From: Sarcocystis neurona
Lineage: Eukaryota; Apicomplexa; Conoidasida; Eucoccidiorida; Sarcocystidae
Assembly: GCA_000727475.1 (NCBI GenBank)
Contig: KL647323.1
Coordinates: 139,777 to 203,776 of the forward strand
Length of the DNA stretch: 64,000 bases
Direction: 5' to 3'
This document shows, piece by piece, positions 24,113 to 34,399 of the stretch (position 1 is its first letter; each line of letters opens with the position of its first letter). The translations under genes were made by a program, and so were the position numbers. The notes under the pieces are model-generated. The model made no database searches. It had not been told where the DNA came from and saw only the letters and a program-made list of their open reading frames with translations.

Positions 24113-24409
24113 GTAAACAGCAAGGGAAAAGAACTTTTGCACGCTTCTACTCTAGAAAGAGCAAAAGAAATGTCGCACTTATATGTGTGTGCGCGCCATA
24201 CAGAGAGAGGATCGGTCTCTGTGAAACTCTGCCTGTGTGCTCTGAGTACGAACGTACACAAAACGAGGAAAACGGAGCTCGCAAAAACACACACCGTTTT
24301 AGGTCCGCCTGATGCATTTTACCTCAGGCAAGTCTCAGTTTTGTTTCACCCTATTTCTCTCAACTCGCCTTCTGCTTCTTCGCGTCTGTGTGTGTGTGTG
24401 TATGTGCGG

Positions 24410-25090
24410 CTCTGCGTTTCTACGTGCGGACCTCTGCCACTCGTAAACGTATGTACAACCTATGCACGACGGTACATCTGTAAGGACTTAGCAGTTGCAG
24501 GGGCGGTGCAAGGCAAGATGATTCGGAGAGCAAAGAGTTTCCGTGCGTAGACTTGTGCCGTTCTGCTGTTGGTACAATTCATTTGCGGCCACTACCGCCC
24601 GACTGAAAGACACTGACGCAGAAAGTGTCGCTGCAGAAACAGTGTTTCAAGCTCTCCGCCCAGGTTTCTCTCTCTCTTCACGTGTAGAACCACGCGGAAG
24701 CATAGCGCTGCCCTGCTTTAACGGTTATACCCACGTTTTCCTTCGCACATGCGTCAGCTGTATTTGCGGGTATTGGTATGCGCACTACTTCCCCCTACAT
24801 TTGCACACACGTAAATGTACAGCCCCGTGCCTGTACAATCCCTGTGTCCACATCTTTCGTACACACTTGCATCTATAGAAATATATATATTTTCGTGCAA
24901 ACATACACAGGCATATCTGTGGTACGCAGATCGATATACAGGTAGTACACGAGTGAACCGCAGTGAACGCACACACGTGCTTCTTCTTCCATGCACACAC
25001 TTCTGCAAAGGGATACAAACACACCTGTGCTACTGAACACCTCCTGTGTGTTCTTCTCAGCATTCCACATAAGCGTGTGCCTATGTGGAG
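24410..25090. other. No supported gene
   Basis: Short open frames on both strands, one of them (plus, about 24690-24780) with a Cys-rich stretch containing GSIALPC, similar to GDVALPC at about 22010-22030. No usable splice context was found for it. Confidence 0.4.
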
Positions 25091-25200
25091 AGAAAGACAG
25101 AGAGATACAGAGAGTGACACAGACACAGGGAGAGGGAGACACACAGAGAGGGAGACACACAGAGAGGGAGACACAGAGAGACACAGACAGAGACACACGA
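25085..25200. repeat. GAGA / 18-bp ACAGAGAGGGAGACAC repeats
   Basis: Short tandem array of a purine-rich unit of about 18 bp (about three copies) embedded in GAGA-type sequence. The minus strand reads as Leu/Ser/Val/Cys runs, an artefact. Confidence 0.7.
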
Positions 25201-25368
25201 ATAGACAGATGGCGAGGAAGCCGTGCTGCTTGGCACTGAAATACGAGTAGCGTTTCGGTCCGCAGTGGCACTGCGAGAAGAACGCTGCGTCTTCCCATGA
25301 ACAGACACGTGTGCTAGTACGTGTAAGTATGTATATAAATCCTGATGTGCATACGCATTCATCTCCGC

Positions 25369-26797
25369 TTACTTCTGTCTGTACTTATTTACATCCATGT
25401 GTACCAGCTCCCCCCAAAAGTACACATGTCCACTGTTAGAGACGAGACAGAGACACACGCCGAGAGGCGAATACAGAGAGAGTTCCATGAAGACACAGCG
25501 GCGCGCGCAGGCAGTGAGAGCAGTGAGAGAGAGAGAAAGGGAGGGAGAGAGACACAGAAGGAGAGACGGGACCTGAGCGGCAGGCATAGAGATGCACGGG
25601 CGGCCAGTCGACTGAAACACGAAGCTGCCTTACAGTCAAAATTGTATGGCTGCGGTTCGAAGGAAGGATCCGGTTTCCACGTAGGAATCCAGACAGGAGG
25701 GAATATGCTGATCTCTGGGCCGAGCAAAGGATCACGAGGAAGCTTCGTCCCTTTCGTTAGGACGTACTTGCATAGATGCGGCTTATACCCGGGCAGGGAC
25801 ACGTGAAAAGGCCTTGGCAAGTCTGCACCAGTGGCGTCATCCACGCAGGCAGCAGCAGCAGGCAGGCATCAGCAGCAGGTAACAGAAGCAGCAGCAGCAG
25901 GCAGCAAGTGCAGAAGCAGGAGGCAGCAGCAGCAGGCGGCAGGATCAGCAGAAGGGGCAGCAGCCAAGCAGCGGGAGGCAGCACCGGCAACAGGCAGCAG
26001 CAGCAGCAGGCAGCCAGCGCGGCAGCCAGCATCCGCGCGAAACACCATATCACGGCCATGCCAGGATTTTCCTACGAACGTTGGTGTTGATGCTGCCTGT
26101 ACTTGTAACTTCTGGTTCTACTGGCGCATTCCCTGCCCTTGCATCTGGTGCTGCTCTACTGCCCTGCTGATTCTCCGCGGTTGTTCCTGCTGTGGCTGCT
26201 GCACACGTGCGGTTGCTTATGTGGTGATTCTCCTCTCTCTCTTGCCTTCTCTGTTTCTGCGCCTCTTCGGTATGTAGCGGCGGCACACCGTTGCAGCGGC
26301 CGCTTGTTGTCTATCACACCTCGAGGGCACCGATCTAGTTTGAAACTCGGTTCTCAGCCACACATCTGTGGTTTCGTTCTTCGCTCTCTAGCCCCCACGT
26401 CAAAACAGACGGTCAAGCAGATGCGTGCCCATTGCTTTCTTTTTCCCTTGTGTACACGTATATATACCTATATGCATACACGTGGGCCCATATGAACATA
26501 TATATATATATATATATATATGTGCAGGCACAACGCATCTCAGTACATGTATGAGTATATATAGTTAGAGAGAGAGACAAAGACAGTGCAGATAGGGAGA
26601 CACGTAGGTGTGTACACAAGCCTTGCAGAGATGCATATATATCCTCATATACATACTCAGCTACTAGGTCCCTATATATCTACAGACATTTGTCTGTAAA
26701 GACTCAGCGGATATGTATACGCATGTGTATACAGAAGAACTGTTGATGTAGAAGTATATGTGTACGCGTATGAAGTTCAGGAGTGTCCTTGAGTGTC

Positions 26798-26837
<40 letters not shown>

Positions 26838-28675
26838 GTGTGTGTGTGTGTATGTATGTATGTGTGTGTGTGTGTGTGGGCGTATGGATAGCTAGAGACG
26901 TGAGTTTGATCCACAAACACCTGCTTGATTGAGGCGTGTTCGCGTGTGTCTACGATGGTGTATGGACCGCTAGCAAAGCTCAGTTTCGTGTCTTTTTTCT
27001 TTTAACGCCCGCCTTTTCTTGCTTGTCAGTCCTTTGGATAACGTACTTGTGGAAAGTCCCCTCCGCCCCCGCGCATGTCACTCACTCACGTACGCCCAAT
27101 TGTTCGTAGATCCTCCTCAATTTAAGGCGACTTCACTTCAAACTGGGTAGCTGCTACCTTCATACACATGAGGGTGTGAAAATCTCTCTCCTGCTCGCCC
27201 CATATGCGTACACATGCGTGGCGATCTTCTGCTATTCCGTTCCCCTGCTGCAACACGTCGGCGTCGACGCAGGACTTCCTTGCTGTTCCTGGCCTAGTTA
27301 CTCACATGGAAACTTACGTCAGCGGCCACATAAGACCGCTGCATGTGTCTTTGCAGCTCAACGGCATTGCAAGTGTTGCTCTATAGATGGAGTTCCAGGA
27401 ACTATACGTACACTGCTACCCGGGACGCCTGTCAGCGCAGACAGGTCTGCCGCCGACTGTTAGGTCGCCGACTCTATACGGAGTCACCAAATTCCTTTTT
27501 CCTTTCGATGTGTAGTGCTACAACCCAGAGCAGCGGTTCCTGTGATAACACGCAGGTAGGTTCCACTCTCTGATATTGTTTGGACACCTTTTTCTTTCCG
27601 TAGGACTGGCGGCTCCCAACACGTTTCTTGTGAAGCTGCAGCAGCAGCATTCAGACAATCTCGCTACTACGAAGGCGTGTAGCTTTTCTAACAGCAACAG
27701 CTGCAATTTCGGCTCCGAAACAACGGCAGCAGCAAGGCTGCGCCTCCCTTTTGCTGCCGCTGGTGCTGTGGAAGACACGTACTTCTGTTACGGAGCACAC
27801 ACAGCAGACACGCCTACCCACCAGCAAGAGACGTGTTGTCTGAAGTATTGTTGGAGACAGCAGCGGCAGCACGACAGCGCATACCACTTCACCTTCGTTC
27901 TGCAAGGGCAGCAGCAGCCGCGTTTTCAGTAAGAGACCCCGTCTCCACGCGCAGCGTTCGTTGCACCAGCCGTAGCGGCAGAAAAGGCACTGGCAACTCA
28001 TGAACAGTAGCAACAGATGGGGAGTAGCCGAGCAAAGGTCACATTCACGGCAGTTATCGGAGCCCTCAGAGCAGCAGGACTGTAGCAGGTGCAGCTGCGG
28101 CGCACAGCACCTTCTCAGCAGCGTGAGTTCAGACTCAGCAGCACCAAATGCAGCAGCAGCTAGTGGTCGTACGAGCTGCGACACAGTCAGCAGGAGCCAA
28201 GGAGCACAAAGCTGGGGACCAGCCGCAGCCGTAACAGCAAAACGAGCTGCAGCAGCTTACTCGGGTCTTCCGGGTCGTATGGCTGGACCATGGGATCTGC
28301 AAGCTCCTCTGCTCCCCACGCACGTATGCTGGCGCGCGACTGAAAGAACTGCGTGGGCAGGCCGAACATGAGAGAAGTTCGCTGCCTGCGAAAATCCGAA
28401 GTATCCAAATGGGTGAAGGTGCCTGATCCTGATGCTGATTCACCGAAGCTTACGATAGTCGCTCTCTTCCGCAGCGCTTCCGCTGCTGCTAGTTTTGCTT
28501 GTGCTGCTGCCAGCTGGTCTTCCTTCTGTGTCTCCCCTTCTGCTGCTCCTGCTCTTTCTGCTCTTTCTTCTCCTCTTTCTTCTCGCAGCCGCTGCTGCTC
28601 CGACGGCGGCTGGTCCTGCTGCAGGGGTGCCGCTGCGCCAGCAGCATGGGGGACTGTTGGTTCCGGTGAAGCCAT
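25369..28675 (-). CDS. Unrecognised multi-exon protein, conserved-looking
   Basis: Start ATG at 28675 in context AGCATGG. Exon 1 (28675-28261) has a donor GTAAGC and encodes 138 residues: an Ala/Gln/Glu-rich N-terminus, then a compact segment (TFTHLDTSDFRRQRT, FGLPTQFF). Exon 2 starts at 27635 in matching phase (SQETCWEPPVLRKEKG) with its donor unresolved. A middle exon near 27456-27350 reads SAADLSALTGVPGSS, with unresolved ends. Exon 27115(or 27129)-27090 ends at GTGAGT and joins in phase, completing a His codon, to 25822-25573, which encodes SLPGYKPHLCKYVL and FPPVWIPTWKPDP. That in turn joins in phase 2, behind a long pyrimidine tract, to the last exon 25432-25369 (GHVYFWGELVHMD, stop TAA). 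No signal peptide or membrane helix is seen. The Pro/Trp/Arg-rich, repeat-free core looks like a conserved structural protein; a pellicle role is a guess. Confidence 0.6.
26799..26880. repeat. (TG)n/(TATG)n microsatellite
   Basis: TG dinucleotide runs interrupted by TATG tetranucleotides, about 80 bp, in the long intron between the last exons of the minus-strand gene. Confidence 0.85.
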
Positions 28676-28830
28676 GCTGATCGCAGGTTGGACGTCCTTT
28701 CTTTCCTTTCCGTGAAAGATGCGCGGCGGCCTCAGAACAAAGTCTCCAACAAGGCAAAAATGAGACGGTGACGGGGGGAGGCTATATGTGGCGCAAGCAA
28801 GCACGCCGACGGTAGCTGCAATGAGGTGAA

Positions 28831-29152
28831 CGGGGAAATGGGCTGCAGGAGATTATTTACGGGGCAGGCAGAAGTTTCGACGATGACTCCCTCTCTGTTT
28901 CACTACAGACGCGCATACGCATGAACGTCCGTGCTACGCGGGGAGGTGGGCTGCAGGTGATTATCTACTGGAGAGGAAGACGTTTCGACGTTGACTCTCG
29001 CTGTTTCCCTACATACGCGCATACGCTTAAACGTCCGTGCTACGCGGGGAAATGGGCTGCAGGAGATTATCTACTGGACAGGAAGACGTTTCGACGTTGA
29101 CTCTCTCTGTTTCACAACATACGCGCATACGCATAAACGTCCGTGCTACGCG
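28831..29152. repeat. Three tandem copies of a 106-108 bp unit
   Basis: Copies start at 28831, 28939 and 29045, each with CGGGGA followed by GGGCTGCAGG and ending in GTCCGTGCTACGCG. They differ by scattered substitutions and small indels. Each unit contains GACGTTTCGACGTTGACTC (variant in copy 1) and CGCGCATACGC. The array lies 150-480 bp upstream of the ATG of the minus-strand gene at 28675, in its 5' flank. Confidence 0.85.
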
Positions 29153-32100
29153 TATGTATCCTGTGGCAGTTGGAAGCTCTTACACATCTCCACACGCAAA
29201 TGTGGTGTTTGTAGGAAGGTGTTCCGTACGAACTCCCTGCGTAATTATTCATTCGTCGTACAAGTACACTTCTGCAAAACTTGCGCCGACGCGTTGGACA
29301 GGCCTGGCGCTCATAAATCTACATCCACAGCCACTAAATATACGCGTTTCATACACATAGCTCCGTGCATATATATATATATATATCTAAATTTAAGGAT
29401 ACGCGAGCGTGTAAACTGTATTTGTGTTGGCGGAAGAGAGAAAGTGATGACGTTGTGGCTCTGGTGCCGAAGACAGGTCGCGTTTCCAGTCGGTCCCCCT
29501 GCACGTTGGTGTAGCGGACGGGACGACTTCTGCTGGGCAGGCGCGCGTGTGCATACGCGTGTAACTACGAACACCCACGCTTACATCTGTACACTGATAC
29601 GACTATATGTGTGAACTATATTATACACCCGTGTACGAACAACTACGTATAAGAGCATGTGGAGAGGACAGGGTGCAGCTGGACGTAGATATGAGGGGGG
29701 GCCTACCAGGAGCGGCGAGTATCTGCGGCGCAAGAAGAACGACGTACACACGTTTGTAGGAATCCGCGTAGAAATGCAGGTACGCAGTAGCGTACTTGTA
29801 GGTGATAATGGAATAAACGTGTGAGTAGTTGTTCATGTACTTCTATCAATGGAAGTGGACAGTAAGAGCGTTTGTATGCTTGTAGGGATACGCGGATATT
29901 TGTAGCGGTACATACGCAGATTGACTGCAGGTCCAATATATTGTATGTGCGTGTCTGAAATGCTGTGTGCAGAAGATGAATGGCTAGCTGTGGATCAAGG
30001 GAATTCATGTGCGCGTGAAAACTGCTGCGGGGGATAAACATAGGAAAGGTTGGGAAAGAAGGAATGAAGCTGAGGGAAGTTACAAAGGTCTTCGCAGAGG
30101 GTCTCTGGGATGTGACTCTGATTTGTTGCCGGAGGTGCTGCTTCTGATCTGCGGACGTTTTACTGCTGAGCAACCTGACAGAGTCGCTGTGGTTGCTGCT
30201 AGTACTCTAACTGTTGCTGTTCTTTCTACGTAAGCTTGCTCCTCCTCTTGCTGTTGCTGACCTGACTACTCCAGGCGGCTGCAGGCGTAAAGCGGAACTG
30301 CGATTTCTACGTGGGGAAAGAGTGCACGGTGAAGCAGCGTGTAGACACGTAGGGATTAGCGCAGAAAAAGGCATGTACAAGTGGGACGAAGATGAAATCA
30401 CGCTGTTGAACGCTTTTGGTGGTGCTGCTGCAGAGCTCTCAATAATGTTACCTGGTTCTACGGAGCTCTCTTGACCCAACGCGCTGTCGATGTCGGTGGT
30501 GTTTATGTGGAGCAATGTCGTTAGGCTTGCTGTTCTGTTGCTCGAAGGTTCTGCTGTCGCTGCTGCTGTCGCTGCTACTGTCGCTGCTGCTGTCGCTGCT
30601 GTGCGCCGATCCACGTGTGGCCGCTGCGAGTCTTTTATTACAGCGCTAGCCGCAGCAATGTGCTGCTGTCGCGTTCGTGAGAGAAAGCTGCTACGGCTGC
30701 TCGCTTTCTCGCTCCCCAGCTGTTTCTGCTGTTGCTGTTCAAATGCTTCACTTCACTGCTCCTGAGCCGCTGCTGCTGCTGTTGCAGTCCCGCCCGAAGC
30801 ACCTGGCACACCTGTCACAGCTGGGGCCCTGCTACTACGCAATGCGGTGGTGCTACGTCCTGGTGTTTGTGCTGGTGCTCCGGACTCCTTTCTGCCCTTG
30901 CCATGGCTGCTCCTTGTACTGGGACCGGGTGCTGACTGCGCTGCCCTGTTGTGGTGCTGCTGCCGTCTTTGCTCGTGCTTCTGGGGGTCTACAGCTGCGG
31001 CGTGCGCGTGCTAGCGGCTGTGCTGTGTGGCATCTGCTGAGCCAGTGGGTAGAAACTGCATCTCTCGATGACCTGAGGGGCAGGTACACCTCATACAGAC
31101 GGGAAACGATGCAGCAAAAAAAAATTCTACAATGCGCGCGGTAGGAAGTAGTTGCGTCGTGCTTCTCCGTTACACAGCCGTTTCCTTCTACTCGCTGGCC
31201 GGGCTGCGCCTCCACGCGGTCGACGCACGTCGCTCTGCCGTGCAGCGCCGTTGGCGCGCAGATGTGCTCGTGTCCTTGCCGCTTCCGAACACGGCGCGTG
31301 AGTCGTGAAAATATCCTTGCACATCCGCTTCCCAGCTTGATCAGGCAGACGTGTAGCCAATCAGAGGTGCCTCGGCCTCATAGTGTATAAGCACCGCAGA
31401 TAGACACGTACAACCCATCATCTGGGTGTACTTGTATCCGCAGTATACGATGTAAACACACACAGTACTGCGGTGTGTGCTCGGACGTACGTATGCATAT
31501 ATATGTATATATGTACACCTATATATATACGTGTATGTGTGCGCAATGCGCACAGGCAGAGTGTAAATAGACCGTCTGCGTAGATGCCTAAATGTACACG
31601 CATAATGTGTGAATACAGCGTGTGCATGGTACAATGACGATGAAACGCGTAGGTACAATCGAAACAGAATCGTGCTGATTCCGTGCCCAGAGTAGGATGT
31701 CTCGGGTGACTGCCTACATATGCGTAGTCGTGGTATGGCTATGTCTGATATACGATGAATACGCTTGATGATACACTAATCAAGGCAGTCCGTAGCCGCT
31801 GTTGCAATAGAGTATGTTAATGCCCCTTACAGAAGAGACACGTAGACACGCTACCGTAGAATGTATCAGTGCGTCTTACAGAAGAAAAGCGTAGACACGC
31901 ATTTTGTCACGCGCACACGCAGTCGTTGTGCAGTGAACGCTGCAGGGGAAGTTCTCAACCTCGCCGGCCACGCCGCGTACAACTTCAAGGTCCCGAACGC
32001 GGAGGAACGCGGCTGCAGCTGCTGTTGCTTTGAAGGCTAAGGGGTCCGTGGCTGTTCAGCAAGCTCGACGCAGGGTCAACAACCATGCTGTTATGTGTGA

Positions 32101-33719
32101 GAAACTTCCTATTCTATCATGTCGTTGCTGCTGCTGCGGCTGTCCTCTGCCACTGTCAGTATTTTCTACCTGCTCTCCGTTTTCGGCGCCGTAGCTGCAC
32201 TTCTACCACGGTGTGATTCACCTAGCTGTCGGCTATTTCTGTTTGTGTGTGTGTGTGTGTATGTATGACATCTCCCTGTCCTCGGCCACTGTCAGCTGCT
32301 GGTGCTGTTCTTGCGGAGCATAATGCAGGAAGTTCCTTCCGCTTTGCCGTTGCTGTTAGTGCTGTATGATGTAGCGTTTTGCCTTGCCATGGCTGTTGCT
32401 GCTGCTGCATCACAGGCATAGAGTAGGTCCAGTACATCGGGGGGATCGTCGGCTATTCTGCAGAAAGTTTTACTTCCTCGCTTTTTCTTTCAATCTGTGG
32501 CGAAGGCTGCTAACACGTGTCACGGACTTCAGTATTTCTCCTTGCTGCTGCATAGAGTACCCCACAACGAGCACGGCTCAGGTGTTGCTCACCTGTGTTA
32601 CACATGGAGTACAAGCTATGGCCGTTGTGTATAGAGGTCGCCTTGGTGCGCGGGGCTGGTGACGATGACTGCAGACGCCACAGCACAATTTACTGTCTGT
32701 ACTTCTCTTTAACACTCTCTCCGAGATACAGCGTGTACTGTATGCCATGTACGTATGTACGTATATATATGTATATTCACACAGAAATTTCATACTTGCT
32801 GTACTTACGTGTAGAAGCATACGTGTATATACGCATGTGTGTACCTGTACACCTGCACACGCACACACACACGTATACAAACGCATCTGCGTGCCTGTAA
32901 AGAATGAAACGCAGCACTGTTACAATGACAGAAGACGGCACTGTTGTAGTCGGCTTGATACATGTTCCCCTTTTCAACGCTTCTACTGTTGTTGCTGGTG
33001 CTTCGGTACCCATGCGTTCACGTGCTTCCTTCCCCCCCGCCGCGGTCGTAGTCCTCAGTGGAGGTACGCTGTGATTTCCTAATACTAGCATTGAAATCGC
33101 GGGCAAGGAAGCCGGCTTTTTGAGCGTGCTTCACTGATCTGGAGCGATACGCCACTTGCAGGTGATGTAAGTAATCTGCGCCGCATGTATAAACGTCCTC
33201 TATTCTCAATTTAGAGCTCTGTCTAACGCGTGTTGACAGCGCAGCGGTGCACCTAAGATATAGTACACGTAGAAGAGACGCCTTCAACACATATTTGAAC
33301 GTAGGCTGGCACACAACTCTGTACGTGGATAAATATACTGAAGTGTTTACGTATGCATGTATATTTGTAGAGGCACGTGTGCCAGAATTCTTACACATAG
33401 GAGGAAACTTTCAGACGTATGCATGTAGCTGCCTGTACGCTTGACTGGCACACGCACGTATGTGCACACAAAATTGAGAAGAAGAGGTCCCAGATTCGTC
33501 ACGAGCATCTGCTTTACACGAGGACAATTGTGAGGCATTTTTCCATCATTATTTCTGAACGCGACTACTAAACGGTAGACGTGGTTCCTATCTGAGATCC
33601 AGGTGCACGAGCCGCATTACGTATGCGTGCGTCTGAAAGATCAAATTGAGCGGCGGCCACCCTACGAGTTAAGTGCTCGACGAAGCATATGCTTCGAGTA
33701 GCAGGCGTATGGATAGACA
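29153..33719. other. Intergenic, repeat islands and ambiguous frames
   Basis: TA/TG microsatellites, a CTG/GCT block at about 30530-30800, and open frames on both strands. The minus frame 31127-31360 is unusually GC-rich at third positions but a plus frame over the same bases is equally plausible. The minus frame 29703-30173 is open and non-repetitive with no clear start. No gene can be supported. Confidence 0.4.
30530..30800 (+). repeat. CTG/GCT triplet block
   Basis: Imperfect GCTGCTGTC and GCTGCT triplets. The minus strand reads as an Ala/Thr-rich run. Typical of the trinucleotide expansions seen throughout the window. Confidence 0.7.
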
Positions 33720-34295
33720 CTACATACACATATTTGTATGTGTTCGACCGAATGCAGAACAACGTTTCCTTTTGGGACACAACGCTGTCAAAGCTTCGGA
33801 AGGAAAACTATCGAGCGGGCGTAGATACTGAAAGGTGTGCTGCCCCCATTGCTTGCCAGTGTAGGCGCCCGTACATCTTGAAGAGAACAATGCTTTTTTC
33901 CTCAACGTATACCTCAACGTAACTGTACGCGCAGTCGTCCAGCTGAAAATTCATACGTGTATGCCGAACGCAAAGACTACAACTACAAACTGCGTTTTCT
34001 GTGCATAAAGGGTCCGGCCAGGGCGGCATAGAGCAGTCAATATATATGCAGTTTGAATTGACAACAGCGGGTTCTCGAACTCGTTCACTTGCGGCACTTT
34101 GAGCTGCCGTTTTCAAGGGAAAAAAAGGTCGGTGAACGACGTAGCATATAGAACGTACGATCTACAAATGAAGTGATCTACTGCAAGACTCTGTGTCCTT
34201 CAACGCGAAGCAAACAGTACCACTTGGGAGAGCGGATATAGAAAGGGTGAAATGTTCAGGACAGTTTTTCTCTCTTCCAGTGGTTGGATCACCGT
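33720..34295 (-). CDS. 3' end of a possible Cys-rich protein gene
   Basis: Three short exons join in phase: 34295-34182 behind a long pyrimidine acceptor (GGCATTCCCAG), 34103-33913 behind TTTTTTTCCC..CGGCAG, and 33827-33720 behind CACCTTTCAG, ending in TAG. The introns are about 78 and 85 bp. The joined 137 or so residues carry many Cys in the first two exons (EKNCPEHFT, GTVCFALKDTESC, CIYIDC, VCSCSLCV) and none of the microsatellite-type runs of the flanking DNA. Spaced Cys pairs suggest a secreted protein, as inference. No family is recognised and the 5' exons are not found. The phase agreement at both junctions is the main support. Confidence 0.4.
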
Positions 34296-34399
34296 CTGGG
34301 AATGCCACACACAGGTAAAAAAGTGGACGACGTGTATGGGAAAAAGTACGCCCACCCTGCAGGCGTACTTTCAATCGTTTTGCTAGGCATACATGTCAG

